Source: Burkholderia catarinensis (GTDB lineage: Bacteria > Pseudomonadota > Gammaproteobacteria > Burkholderiales > Burkholderiaceae). Taken from it: a stretch of 64,000 bases of DNA. Location of the stretch: the NCBI RefSeq assembly GCF_001883705.2, contig NZ_MDEQ02000001.1, forward strand, positions 310,001 through 374,000. The letters are read 5' to 3'. Below are positions 52,845-60,920 of this stretch, piece after piece (the first letter of the stretch is position 1; every line of letters starts with the position of its first letter). The notes under the pieces were generated by a model. It saw only the letters and a list, made by a program, of their open reading frames with translations, had not been told where the DNA came from and ran no database searches. Position numbers and translations under genes: made by a program.

Positions 52845-53816
52845 TCACCATTGCACCGGTTCGACCGTCCGGTCGAATGCGGCTTCGAGTAACGCGGTTT
52901 CGCGAGCGTCGAGCGTCAGCTCGAGTGCCGCGAGCGCATCGGCCATGTGATGCGGTTTCGACAACCCGACGATCGGTGCCGTGACGCCGGGCCGCCGCAG
53001 CGCCCACGCGAGGGCGATCCGGGCGGGCGGCAGGCCGCGGGCCTGCGCCACCTGGCTGACGGCTTCGACGGTCGCCGCGACCGTGTCGCGGCCGTCGTAC
53101 CAGGACACCATCTGCCGGTCGGTCGCGGCCCGCGTCGTCTCGGCCTCGCGCGAACCGGCCGGCAGCCCGCGACCGAGCGGCGACCACGGTGTATAGGCGA
53201 CGCCTTCCTCGATGCACAGCGGCAGCATGTCGCGTTCGTCGTCGCGGCAGATCAGGCTGTACTGGCTTTGCATCGACGTGAACCGCGCGAGGCCGCGATG
53301 CCGCTGGAACGCGAGCATCTTCATGAATTGCCACGCGTGCATCGACGATGCGCCGAGATAGCGGACCTTGCCGCTCCTCACGATTGCGTCGAGCGCGTCG
53401 AGCGTTTCTTCGATCGGCGTGTCGGGATCGAAGCGGTGGACGACGTAGAGATCGACGTAATCGGTTCCAAGGCGCTGCAGCGACGCATCGATGCTCGCGA
53501 ACAGATGCTTGCGCGACAGGCCGCGCGCATTCGGACCGTCGCCGGTCGGAAAGAACGCCTTGGTCGCGATCACCACGTCGTCGCGCGCCGCGAAGTCGCG
53601 CAGTGCGCGGCCGAGGATGCGCTCGCTCTCGCCGCCCGAATAGATGTCGGCGGTGTCGAAGAACGTCACGCCCGCGTCGAGTGCCGCGCGGATGAACGGG
53701 CGAGCCACCTCCTCGGTCGCGACCCACGGCCGCCACGACGGATCGCCGTAGGTCATGCAGCCCAGGCACAGCTTCGACACCTTCAGCCCGGACGTTCCCA
53801 GTCTCACGTACTCCAT
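52845..53816 (-). CDS. Aldo/keto reductase
   Basis: 323 residues, NADPH-dependent. TIM-barrel with the catalytic tetrad Asp54, Tyr59 (FFDTADIYSGGESE), Lys86 (VIATKAFFP) and His127 (LYVVHRFDPDTP). The cofactor end has APIVGLSKPHHMADAL. Closest in style to the YajO/AKR11-12-type enzymes. GGAGG precedes the ATG. Third gene of the cupin-SDR-AKR operon (26 bases after the SDR gene), likely controlled by the divergent LysR gene. Confidence 0.93.
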   Translation of the reverse strand: MEYVRLGTSGLKVSKLCLGCMTYGDPSWRPWVATEEVARPFIRAALDAGVTFFDTADIYSGGESERILGRALRDFAARDDVVIATKAFFPTGDGPNARGLSRKHLFASIDASLQRLGTDYVDLYVVHRFDPDTPIEETLDALDAIVRSGKVRYLGASSMHAWQFMKMLAFQRHRGLARFTSMQSQYSLICRDDERDMLPLCIEEGVAYTPWSPLGRGLPAGSREAETTRAATDRQMVSWYDGRDTVAATVEAVSQVAQARGLPPARIALAWALRRPGVTAPIVGLSKPHHMADALAALELTLDARETALLEAAFDRTVEPVQW

Positions 53817-53842
53817 TGGTGCATCCTCCGTTGCGGTGCCGA

Positions 53843-54646
53843 TCAGCGCATGCCGCCGATCGTGTAGCCGCCGTCGACCAGGATCGATTCGCCGGTCACG
53901 AAGCGTGCTTCGTCGCTGCAGAGCCACACGGCCGCGTCGGCCACGTCTTCGGGGGTGCCGATCCGCCGGGCGGGCGTGAACGCGGCGAACGGGCGGAACA
54001 TCTCGTCGCCGCCGAAGCGGCGCGCCATCGGCGTGTCGATGATGCCGGGGTTCACGTTGTTGATCCGGATGCCGTGCGGGCCGCCTTCGAGCGCGACCGC
54101 GCGCACCAGCGCATCGAGTGCGCCCTTGCTCGCCGAATAGGCGGACGAGCCGGCAAGTGCGCCTTTCGCGAGCCAGGACGACGTGTTGACGATCGCACCG
54201 CCCCCGTGCGCGAGCATCGCCTCCATCTCGTATTTGATCGACAGCCACGTACCCTTGAGATTGGTGGCGATCACGTTGTCGAAGTCGGCCTCCGTCTGCT
54301 CCACGATCGGTGCGAACGTGCCTTCCGTACCGGCATTGTTGAATGCCGCATGCAATGCGCCGTAGCGCTCGACCGTCGCGTCGACGAGCGTACGCACGCC
54401 GGCGGCGGATGCGACGTCGACGGCGATCGCGAATGCTTCGCCGCCGCGTTCGGCAATCGCGCGTACGGTTTCGTCGAGCGGCGCCGCGCGCCGCCCGGCG
54501 ACGACGACGCGGGCGCCTTCCCGCGCGAACGCGAGCGCGGCCGCCCGGCCGATGCCGGTGCCGCCGCCCGTGACGAGCGCGACGCGTCCGCCGAGCCGGG
54601 CCCGCGTCGTGGCGGAAGGGGTTGATAAGATGCGTGAATCGGACAT
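53843..54646 (-). CDS. Short-chain dehydrogenase/reductase
   Basis: 267 residues. Classical SDR: cofactor motif TGGGTGIG (26-33), NNAG (103-106), catalytic Ser156/157, Tyr170 and Lys174 (SAYSASKGAL), and a C-terminal FVTGESILVDGGYTIGG. VVVAGRR after strand 2 suggests NADP(H). Substrate unknown. It starts at MSDSRILS; a longer frame lacks support. It is between the cupin and aldo/keto reductase genes. Confidence 0.92.
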   Translation of the reverse strand: MSDSRILSTPSATTRARLGGRVALVTGGGTGIGRAAALAFAREGARVVVAGRRAAPLDETVRAIAERGGEAFAIAVDVASAAGVRTLVDATVERYGALHAAFNNAGTEGTFAPIVEQTEADFDNVIATNLKGTWLSIKYEMEAMLAHGGGAIVNTSSWLAKGALAGSSAYSASKGALDALVRAVALEGGPHGIRINNVNPGIIDTPMARRFGGDEMFRPFAAFTPARRIGTPEDVADAAVWLCSDEARFVTGESILVDGGYTIGGMR

Positions 54647-54698
54647 GATGGATGGCGCTCCGCGTCGAGGTGAAACGAGCCGGCCGACGGGCCGGCGC

Positions 54699-55157
54699 TC
54701 AGTCTTTGTCATCCGGAACCGTCAGTGGCGCGCCGGGCGTGCCCGCGTAGAACACGATCAGTTCCGCGGGCTCGTCGCCGGTCTCGCCGCGATGGGCGCC
54801 GTCGACCATTTCCGGCACCACGTCGCCGGGACCGAGCGTCAGCCGCTTGCCGTCGCTTCGGCGCACGGCGCTCAGATGGCCCGACAGCACATAGCCGATG
54901 TTGATCGACGGATGCGTGTGCCACGGCAATACCGCGTGCGGCGGGATCGCGTAGCGTACGACCGTGATTTCCGGTTGCCCCGACGGGTACGCGCGGTACC
55001 GCGAGCCATCCCATGCATGGTCGGTTCGCAGCAGCACCGTTTCGGCGACGCGAGCGCCGGTGCCCGTGTTCTGCGCGGTCGCTTGCGGCGAGGCGGCGAC
55101 GATCAGTACGGCCGCGACGGCGGTCCGGGAAACGACGGAAAATAGTTGCTTGTTCAT
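54699..55157 (-). CDS. Secreted cupin-domain protein
   Basis: 152 residues. A signal peptide (AVAAVLIVAASPQATA, cleaved near residue 27) is followed by a single cupin barrel with VLPWHTHPSINIGYVLSG (His-X-His metal ligands) and GPGDVVPEMVDGAHRGETG. It is a periplasmic metal-binding cupin of unknown reaction. First gene of the cupin-SDR-AKR operon, divergent from a LysR gene. 52 bases separate it from the SDR gene. Confidence 0.88.
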   Translation of the reverse strand: MNKQLFSVVSRTAVAAVLIVAASPQATAQNTGTGARVAETVLLRTDHAWDGSRYRAYPSGQPEITVVRYAIPPHAVLPWHTHPSINIGYVLSGHLSAVRRSDGKRLTLGPGDVVPEMVDGAHRGETGDEPAELIVFYAGTPGAPLTVPDDKD

Positions 55158-55235
55158 CGCGTGTGGCCCGCCGGGCCAGGGCATTGAAGACAGCGCCATT
55201 GTGCGAAGCCGGGCGCCGCGCGAATAGCGCCGCTT

Positions 55236-55256
55236 CGGTTGAAACCGATTCAACCG
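55236..55256. promoter_or_regulatory. LysR box between the cupin operon and its LysR gene
   Basis: CGGTTGAA-ACCGA-TTCAACCG: perfect 8-bp arms, containing the T-N11-A core typical of LysR-type regulators, 66 bases upstream of the LysR ATG and 79 of the cupin ATG. Confidence 0.7.
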
Positions 55257-55321
55257 GACGGACAGGCGTCGCGACGCCATCGACGAATGCCCGGACGTTC
55301 CGGGTTTGACGGGAGCTGCGA

Positions 55322-56254
55322 ATGGATCGTTTGAAGGCGCTGACGGTATTCGTCCGCATCGCAGTCGCGGGCGGCATCAGCTCGGGCGCCCGCGAGCTGG
55401 GCATGACGCCGCAGGCGGCCAGCAAGCAGGTCGCCGCGCTGGAGGCGTTGCTGAATGTCCGGTTATTCCAGCGCTCGACGCGCGGGATCGTGCTGACGCT
55501 CGAGGGCGAACGCCTGCTCGCGCAGTGCCGCGGCGCCGTCGGGGAACTGGAGAGTGCGTTGCGCATGCTCGACGACGATCGTGCGCACGTGGCCGGCACG
55601 ATCCGCGTCGCGGCGCCTTATTCGCTGGCCCGGCGCTTTCTCGCGCCGCTGCTCGGCGAGTTCTGCGACCGGCAGCCAGGGGTCACGGCCGAGCTGATCG
55701 TCAGCGACGATATGGCCGACATCGTCGAGCAGCGGATCGACATTGCCGTGCGGACCGGCAATCTGCCCGACAGCGGGCTGGTTGCGCGGCGCATTGCCGA
55801 TCTGCAACTGGTTGTCTGCGCGGCGCCTGCGTATTTGCGTCGCCATGGCGAGCCGCAGACGATCGACGCGTTACGCGATCATCGTTGCACCGCGTTCCTG
55901 TATCCGCGCACGGGCAAGCCGTTTCCGTGGGAATTCCTCGTCGACGGTCGAGTCGACACGCGACAGGTAGACCCGTTCATTGCGACCAACGACATCGACG
56001 CGGAACTCGATACGGTATTGAGCGGCGCCGCGATCGGCCAGTTCTTCGGCTATTCGGTCCACTCGCATGTGCGCGAGGGCCGCCTCGTGCCGCTGCTGAC
56101 CCGGCACGTCACCTGTCAATACGGCCTCCATCTGTGCATGCCGCAGCGCATGCACCTGCCGCGAAGGAGCCGTTTGCTGATGGATTTTCTCGCTGCCCGG
56201 CTCGGTGCGCACCCGGATCTCGCGCCGCTTTCGTTTGCGGATACGCCGGCATGA
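55322..56254 (+). CDS. LysR-family transcriptional regulator
   Basis: 310 residues. The N-terminal helix-turn-helix is LKALTVFVRIAVAGGISSGARELGMTPQAASKQVAALEALL and the effector domain is ~90-300 (GTIRVAAPYSLARRFLAPLL, DIAVRTGNLPDSGLVARRI). It belongs to the common DhcR/AaeR-like type that controls divergent oxidoreductase genes. It probably regulates the cupin-SDR-AKR operon through the palindrome at 55236-55256. Effector unknown. Confidence 0.93.
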   Translation: MDRLKALTVFVRIAVAGGISSGARELGMTPQAASKQVAALEALLNVRLFQRSTRGIVLTLEGERLLAQCRGAVGELESALRMLDDDRAHVAGTIRVAAPYSLARRFLAPLLGEFCDRQPGVTAELIVSDDMADIVEQRIDIAVRTGNLPDSGLVARRIADLQLVVCAAPAYLRRHGEPQTIDALRDHRCTAFLYPRTGKPFPWEFLVDGRVDTRQVDPFIATNDIDAELDTVLSGAAIGQFFGYSVHSHVREGRLVPLLTRHVTCQYGLHLCMPQRMHLPRRSRLLMDFLAARLGAHPDLAPLSFADTPA

Positions 56255-56441
56255 CGCGTGTCTTGGTCGCGGGCGAGTGTCCGGGGCGACGTCCTCGCGG
56301 GACCGCCGGGGCGATGCGGTAGAAGGGGGCATTCGCGGGGGCGGGCCGTTGTTTCGCGGCGTGTGTTGCCCACAGCGACAAGGCCGCCCGGCGCCGAAGC
56401 GCACGGGCGGCCTTGCCTGTCGAGCGATTGCGTTGCGTGGC

Positions 56442-56741
56442 TCAGCACTCGCCCTTCTTCGCATGTCCCGGCGGGCAGTGATAGCCGCCGCGGCCTTCGT
56501 GACCATGATGGCGCTCGTGGTCTTCCCACTCGCGGCGCTCCCAATAGCGGCGGCCGTCCCAGTAGCGGTCGCCGTGCCAGCCGACGATGACCGCCGGCCC
56601 CGGGGCGACGATGACGGGCGCAGGCGCGACGACGACCGGCGCGGGCGTGCCGATGTTCACGTCGACGTTGACGGCATGAGCGAGGCCGGACAGCGAAAGG
56701 CCGAGGCCGGCGAAGGCGAGGGCGATCAGCGAGCGTTGCAT
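56442..56741 (-). CDS. Small secreted protein rich in Pro/Val repeats and His/Arg/Trp
   Basis: 99 residues. A signal peptide (MQRSLIALAFAGLGLSLSGLAHA) is followed by a Val/Pro/Ala segment (PVVVAPAPVIVAPGPAV) and a charged aromatic C-terminal part (WHGDRYWDGRRYWERREW, then HHGHEGRGGYHCPPGHAKKGEC). The two late cysteines may form a disulfide. Similar short proteins are frequent in Burkholderia; function unknown. GGAAGAG precedes the ATG. His-rich stretches could bind metal, which is inference. Confidence 0.8.
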   Translation of the reverse strand: MQRSLIALAFAGLGLSLSGLAHAVNVDVNIGTPAPVVVAPAPVIVAPGPAVIVGWHGDRYWDGRRYWERREWEDHERHHGHEGRGGYHCPPGHAKKGEC

Positions 56742-57130
56742 GTTCTCTTCCGTGAGGTCGTGATGAAGGGGCCGACGCGACGCGATGGAAGCGAGGGGGA
56801 CCGTTCCACCGGGGGGAACGCCGCGCCGACACAATGCAGTGTGCTGGCGCGCGACGGAAAAGGCGAGTCGTGTTTATTACGGAGGATTGGCGGTTCGCAA
56901 GCGCGGGATGCGGGTAGCGGGGCCGCACATTTGACAATGGCGAGCCGCGGGTGCGGGTGGCCACGATGCGTCGCACAGCACCGGCCGCACGGACTTGACA
57001 TTCGGCGGCGCACGGCCGCGAAGCAGAATTAACGGCGCGTTACAAAGTGACGCGCGGCAGACGGCCAAAGCCATGCCTGCCGCGCGGTGAGCGGTACGCC
57101 GGCCGTCGGGCCGGCGGTCGCCGGGATGGA
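56742..57130. other. 389-bp gap with two hairpins
   Basis: No gene seen. A 10-bp stem CGCGCGGCAG/CTGCCGCGCG (57051-57086, with an inner GGC/GCC) and a 7-bp stem GCCGGCC-GTCG-GGCCGGC (57098-57115) lie just past the end of the LOG-family gene and may stop its transcription, although no T-tract follows on the minus strand. The remaining part holds the upstream region of the small secreted-protein gene. Confidence 0.5.
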
Positions 57131-57889
57131 TTACAGATAGAACATCCGGTCTTCTTCAGGCCGCGGCGGCCTCTCGTCCGAGCCTTCGCCTTCTTCGTCG
57201 CCGCTGTCCTCGTAGAACGCGAGCACCGCGTCGAGCACCTGGTCGGGATCGTCGATCACCTGCATCAGGTTCATGTCTTCCGGATTGATCAGGCGCATCG
57301 GGATCAACTGGTCGCGGAACCATTGCAGCAGCCCTTGCCAGAACTCGCTGCCGACGAGAATGATCGGCACGAGGCGCGATTTTTTCGTCTGGATCAGCGT
57401 GAGCACCTCGGACAGCTCGTCGAGCGTGCCGAAGCCGCCCGGCATCACGATGACCGCATCCGAATTCTTCACGAACGTGACCTTGCGCGTGAAGAAGTGG
57501 CGGAAGCGCAGCGAGATGTCCTGGTAGTGGTTGCCGGCCTGCTCGTGCGGCAGCTCGATGTTCAGGCCGACCGACGGCGCCTTGCCGGCGTGCGCGCCCT
57601 TGTTCGCGGCTTCCATGATGCCGGGGCCGCCGCCGGAGATCACGGCGAAGCCGGCGTCGGACAGCTTGCGCGCGATCTGCACGGCCAGCTTGTAGTGCGG
57701 CGTATCGGGTTTCAGACGGGCAGAACCGTAGATGCTGACAGCCGGGCGGATCTCCGACAGGTACTCGGTCGCCTCGATAAACTCTGCCATAATCGTGAAC
57801 ATCTGCCACGATGCGCGCGCCTTCTTGGCCGTCGCGCGTTCTTGATCTGCGAGCGAACGCAGACTCGGAATCACTTTTCTCTTGTTCAT
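57131..57889 (-). CDS. LOG/TIGR00730-family Rossmann-fold protein
   Basis: 252 residues. The family motifs GGGPGIMEA (86-94) and PGGFGTLDE (150-158) identify a LOG-type nucleotide phosphoribohydrolase (often misannotated lysine decarboxylase), which cleaves nucleoside 5'-monophosphates to a free base. The N-terminal ~30 residues and the acidic C-terminal tail (~230-252) are outside the core. The start codon is one base from the polA start on the opposite strand. An internal ATG (Met30 or Met34) would free promoter space for polA and remains possible. Confidence 0.88.
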   Translation of the reverse strand: MNKRKVIPSLRSLADQERATAKKARASWQMFTIMAEFIEATEYLSEIRPAVSIYGSARLKPDTPHYKLAVQIARKLSDAGFAVISGGGPGIMEAANKGAHAGKAPSVGLNIELPHEQAGNHYQDISLRFRHFFTRKVTFVKNSDAVIVMPGGFGTLDELSEVLTLIQTKKSRLVPIILVGSEFWQGLLQWFRDQLIPMRLINPEDMNLMQVIDDPDQVLDAVLAFYEDSGDEEGEGSDERPPRPEEDRMFYL

Positions 57890-57890
57890 A

Positions 57891-60641
57891 ATGCCTGAAG
57901 AACGAAATCTGGAAGGTAAGACCCTGCTATTGGTTGACGGTTCGAGCTATCTGTATCGGGCTTACCATGCGATGCCTGATTTGCGTGGCCCGGGCGGGGA
58001 GCCGACCGGAGCGCTCTACGGAATCATCAACATGCTGCGCCGTATGCGCAAGGAAGTCAGTGCAGAGTATAGCGCTTGCGTGTTCGATGCAAAGGGCAAG
58101 ACGTTCCGTGACGACCTTTATGCCGACTATAAGGCAAACCGCCCGTCGATGCCGCCCGACCTCGCGTTGCAGGTCGAACCGATCCACGGCGCCGTGCGCG
58201 CGCTCGGCTGGCCGTTGCTGATGGTCGAAGGCGTCGAGGCCGACGACGTGATCGGTACGCTCGCGCGCGAAGCCGAGCGGCACGGGATGAACGTGATCGT
58301 GTCGACGGGCGACAAGGATCTCGCGCAGCTCGTGACCGATCGCGTCACGCTCGTCAACACGATGACCAACGAGACGCTCGACCGCGACGGCGTGATCGCG
58401 AAGTTCGGCGTGCCGCCCGAGCGGATCATCGATTACCTTGCACTGATCGGCGACACCGTCGACAACGTGCCGGGCGTCGAGAAGTGCGGGCCGAAGACGG
58501 CCGTGAAATGGCTGTCGCAATACGACAGCCTCGACGGCGTCATCGAGCACGCGGGCGACATCAAGGGCGTGGTCGGCGACAACCTGCGCCGCGCGCTCGG
58601 CTTCCTGCCGCTCGGCCGCACGCTCGTGACCGTCGACACGGCCTGCGATCTCGCGCCGCATCTCGAATCGATCGAAGCGTCGTTGAAGACCGACGGCGAA
58701 GCGCGCGACCTGATGCGCGACATCTTCGCGCGCTACGGCTTCAAGACCTGGCTGCGCGAAGTCGACAGCGCACCGGCGGAAGGCGGCGGCGATGCGCCGG
58801 AAGGCGAGCCGGCGCCGGTGGTGGCGGCCGACATCGTCCGCGAATACGACACGATCCAGACCTGGGAGCAATTCGACGCGTGGTTCGCGAAGATCGACGC
58901 GGCCGCACTTACCGCATTCGACACCGAGACGACCGCGCTCGACCCGATGCTCGCGCGGCTCGTCGGCCTGTCGTTCTCGGTCGAGCCGGGCAAGGCCGCG
59001 TACCTGCCGGTTGCGCACCGCGGCCCCGACATGCCCGAGCAGCTTCCGCTCGACGAAGTCCTCGCACGCCTGAAGCCGTGGCTCGAGTCGGCCGATCGCA
59101 AGAAGGTCGGCCAGCACATGAAGTACGACGCGCAGGTGCTCGCGAACTACGACATCGCGCTGAACGGCATCGAGCACGACACGCTGCTCGAATCGTACGT
59201 GGTCGAATCGCACCGCACGCACGACATGGACAGCCTCGCGCTGCGTCATCTGGGCGTCAAGACGATCAAGTACGAGGACGTGGCCGGCAAGGGCGCGAAG
59301 CAGATCGGTTTCGACGAAGTGGCGCTGACGCAGGCCGCCGAATACGCGGCCGAAGATGCGGACGTCACGCTGCAGCTTCATCACGCGCTGTATCCGCAGG
59401 TCGCGCGCGAACCGGGCCTCGAGCGCGTGTATCGCGAGATCGAGATGCCCGTCTCGCTCGTGCTGCGCAAGATGGAGCGCACGGGCGTGCTGATCGATGA
59501 TGCGCGCCTGTACGCGCAGAGCACCGAAATCGCGACGCGTCTGATCGAGCTCGAAGCGCAGGCGTACGAACTGGCGGGCGGCGAATTCAATCTCGGCTCG
59601 CCGAAGCAGATCGGGCAGATCTTCTTCGAGAAGCTGCAGTTGCCGGTCGTGAAGAAGACGCCGAGCGGCGCGCCGTCGACCGACGAAGAGGTGCTGCAGA
59701 AGCTGGCCGAGGACTACCCGTTGCCGAAGCTGCTGCTCGAGCATCGCGGGCTGTCGAAGCTGAAGTCGACCTATACCGACAAGCTGCCGCGCATGGTGAA
59801 CCCCGCAACGGGCCGCGTGCATACGAACTATGCGCAGGCCGTCGCGGTCACGGGGCGTCTCGCGTCGAACGATCCGAATCTTCAGAACATTCCGGTGCGC
59901 ACGGCCGAAGGCCGGCGAATCCGCGAGGCGTTCATCGCATCGCCGGGCCACCGGATCGTGTCGGCCGACTATTCGCAGATCGAACTGCGGATCATGGCGC
60001 ATATCTCGGGCGACGCGTCGCTGCTGCGCGCGTTCTCGCAGGGCGAGGACATCCACCGCGCGACGGCCGCCGAGGTGTTCGGCGTGACGCCGCTGGAGGT
60101 CAATTCCGACCAGCGCCGGATCGCGAAGGTGATCAACTTCGGGCTCATCTACGGGATGAGCGCGTTCGGGCTCGCGTCGAACCTCGGCATCACGCGCGAC
60201 GCGGCGAAGCTGTATATCGACCGCTATTTCGCCCGTTATCCGGGCGTCGCGCAGTACATGGAAGACACGCGCGCGATCGCGAAGGAGAAGGGCTACGTCG
60301 AGACCGTTTTCGGTCGCCGCCTGTGGCTGCCGGAGATCAACGGCGGCAACGGCCCGCGCCGCCAGGCGGCCGAACGCGCGGCAATCAACGCGCCGATGCA
60401 GGGCACGGCGGCCGACCTGATCAAGCTGTCGATGATCGCGGTGAACAACTGGCTCACGCGCGACCGGCTTGCATCGCGGATGATCATGCAGGTGCACGAT
60501 GAACTGGTGCTCGAGGTGCCCGACGGCGAACTGTCGCTCGTGCGCGAGAAACTGCCGGAAATGATGTGCGGCGTCGCGAAGCTGAAGGTGCCGCTCATCG
60601 CCGAAGTGGGCGCCGGCGCGAACTGGGAAGAGGCACACTGA
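57891..60641 (+). CDS. polA: DNA polymerase I
   Basis: 916 residues, all three domains. 5'-3' exonuclease ~1-290 (LLVDGSSYLYRAYHAMPDL, VSTGDKDLAQLV), 3'-5' exonuclease ~320-510 with intact DTET (Asp344, Glu346) and AEDADVTLQLHHAL, so proofreading looks functional. The polymerase ~540-916 has motif A DYSQIELRIMAH (Asp693), motif B RRIAKVINFGLIYGMSAFG and motif C VHDELVLEVP (Asp870). The ATG gives MPEERNLEGKTLLLVDGSS. A TTG three codons earlier is possible; neither has a good ribosome-binding site. Confidence 0.95.
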   Translation: MPEERNLEGKTLLLVDGSSYLYRAYHAMPDLRGPGGEPTGALYGIINMLRRMRKEVSAEYSACVFDAKGKTFRDDLYADYKANRPSMPPDLALQVEPIHGAVRALGWPLLMVEGVEADDVIGTLAREAERHGMNVIVSTGDKDLAQLVTDRVTLVNTMTNETLDRDGVIAKFGVPPERIIDYLALIGDTVDNVPGVEKCGPKTAVKWLSQYDSLDGVIEHAGDIKGVVGDNLRRALGFLPLGRTLVTVDTACDLAPHLESIEASLKTDGEARDLMRDIFARYGFKTWLREVDSAPAEGGGDAPEGEPAPVVAADIVREYDTIQTWEQFDAWFAKIDAAALTAFDTETTALDPMLARLVGLSFSVEPGKAAYLPVAHRGPDMPEQLPLDEVLARLKPWLESADRKKVGQHMKYDAQVLANYDIALNGIEHDTLLESYVVESHRTHDMDSLALRHLGVKTIKYEDVAGKGAKQIGFDEVALTQAAEYAAEDADVTLQLHHALYPQVAREPGLERVYREIEMPVSLVLRKMERTGVLIDDARLYAQSTEIATRLIELEAQAYELAGGEFNLGSPKQIGQIFFEKLQLPVVKKTPSGAPSTDEEVLQKLAEDYPLPKLLLEHRGLSKLKSTYTDKLPRMVNPATGRVHTNYAQAVAVTGRLASNDPNLQNIPVRTAEGRRIREAFIASPGHRIVSADYSQIELRIMAHISGDASLLRAFSQGEDIHRATAAEVFGVTPLEVNSDQRRIAKVINFGLIYGMSAFGLASNLGITRDAAKLYIDRYFARYPGVAQYMEDTRAIAKEKGYVETVFGRRLWLPEINGGNGPRRQAAERAAINAPMQGTAADLIKLSMIAVNNWLTRDRLASRMIMQVHDELVLEVPDGELSLVREKLPEMMCGVAKLKVPLIAEVGAGANWEEAH

Positions 60642-60761
60642 CGCACCCCCGCGCGGTTCCCGCTTCCCGCGGCATATTGTTGCAGGGATGCTGAATATCG
60701 AGATGGTTTGCTTGTGGTCAACGCGCAAGCTCCCGGACAATGCATGTCGGACATGTCATTG

Positions 60762-60784
60762 ACGCGGGGCGGCGCGCCCCGCGT
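60762..60784 (+). other. Hairpin between polA and the NADH dehydrogenase gene
   Basis: ACGCGGGGC-GGCGC-GCCCCGCGT, perfect 9-bp stem, 120 bases after polA. No T-run. Possible weak terminator or 3' end signal. Confidence 0.4.
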
Positions 60785-60920
60785 TCCGGGATCGGACGCA
60801 TCGAAGTGTTTCGAACTGCACATCGATGATGTCCGAACCGGTTAATCCACCGGGCGGCGTGAATGCATCATGTTCGCGGTGTCCGGCGGCAGCAGTTTCG
60901 AATCGCTAAGGGGGAATCAG

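Noticed and set aside
57927-60740. Open frame of over 900 codons antisense to polA
   Set aside because: Same artefact of codon bias: no domain, no ribosome-binding site, and it covers a complete DNA polymerase I gene on the other strand.
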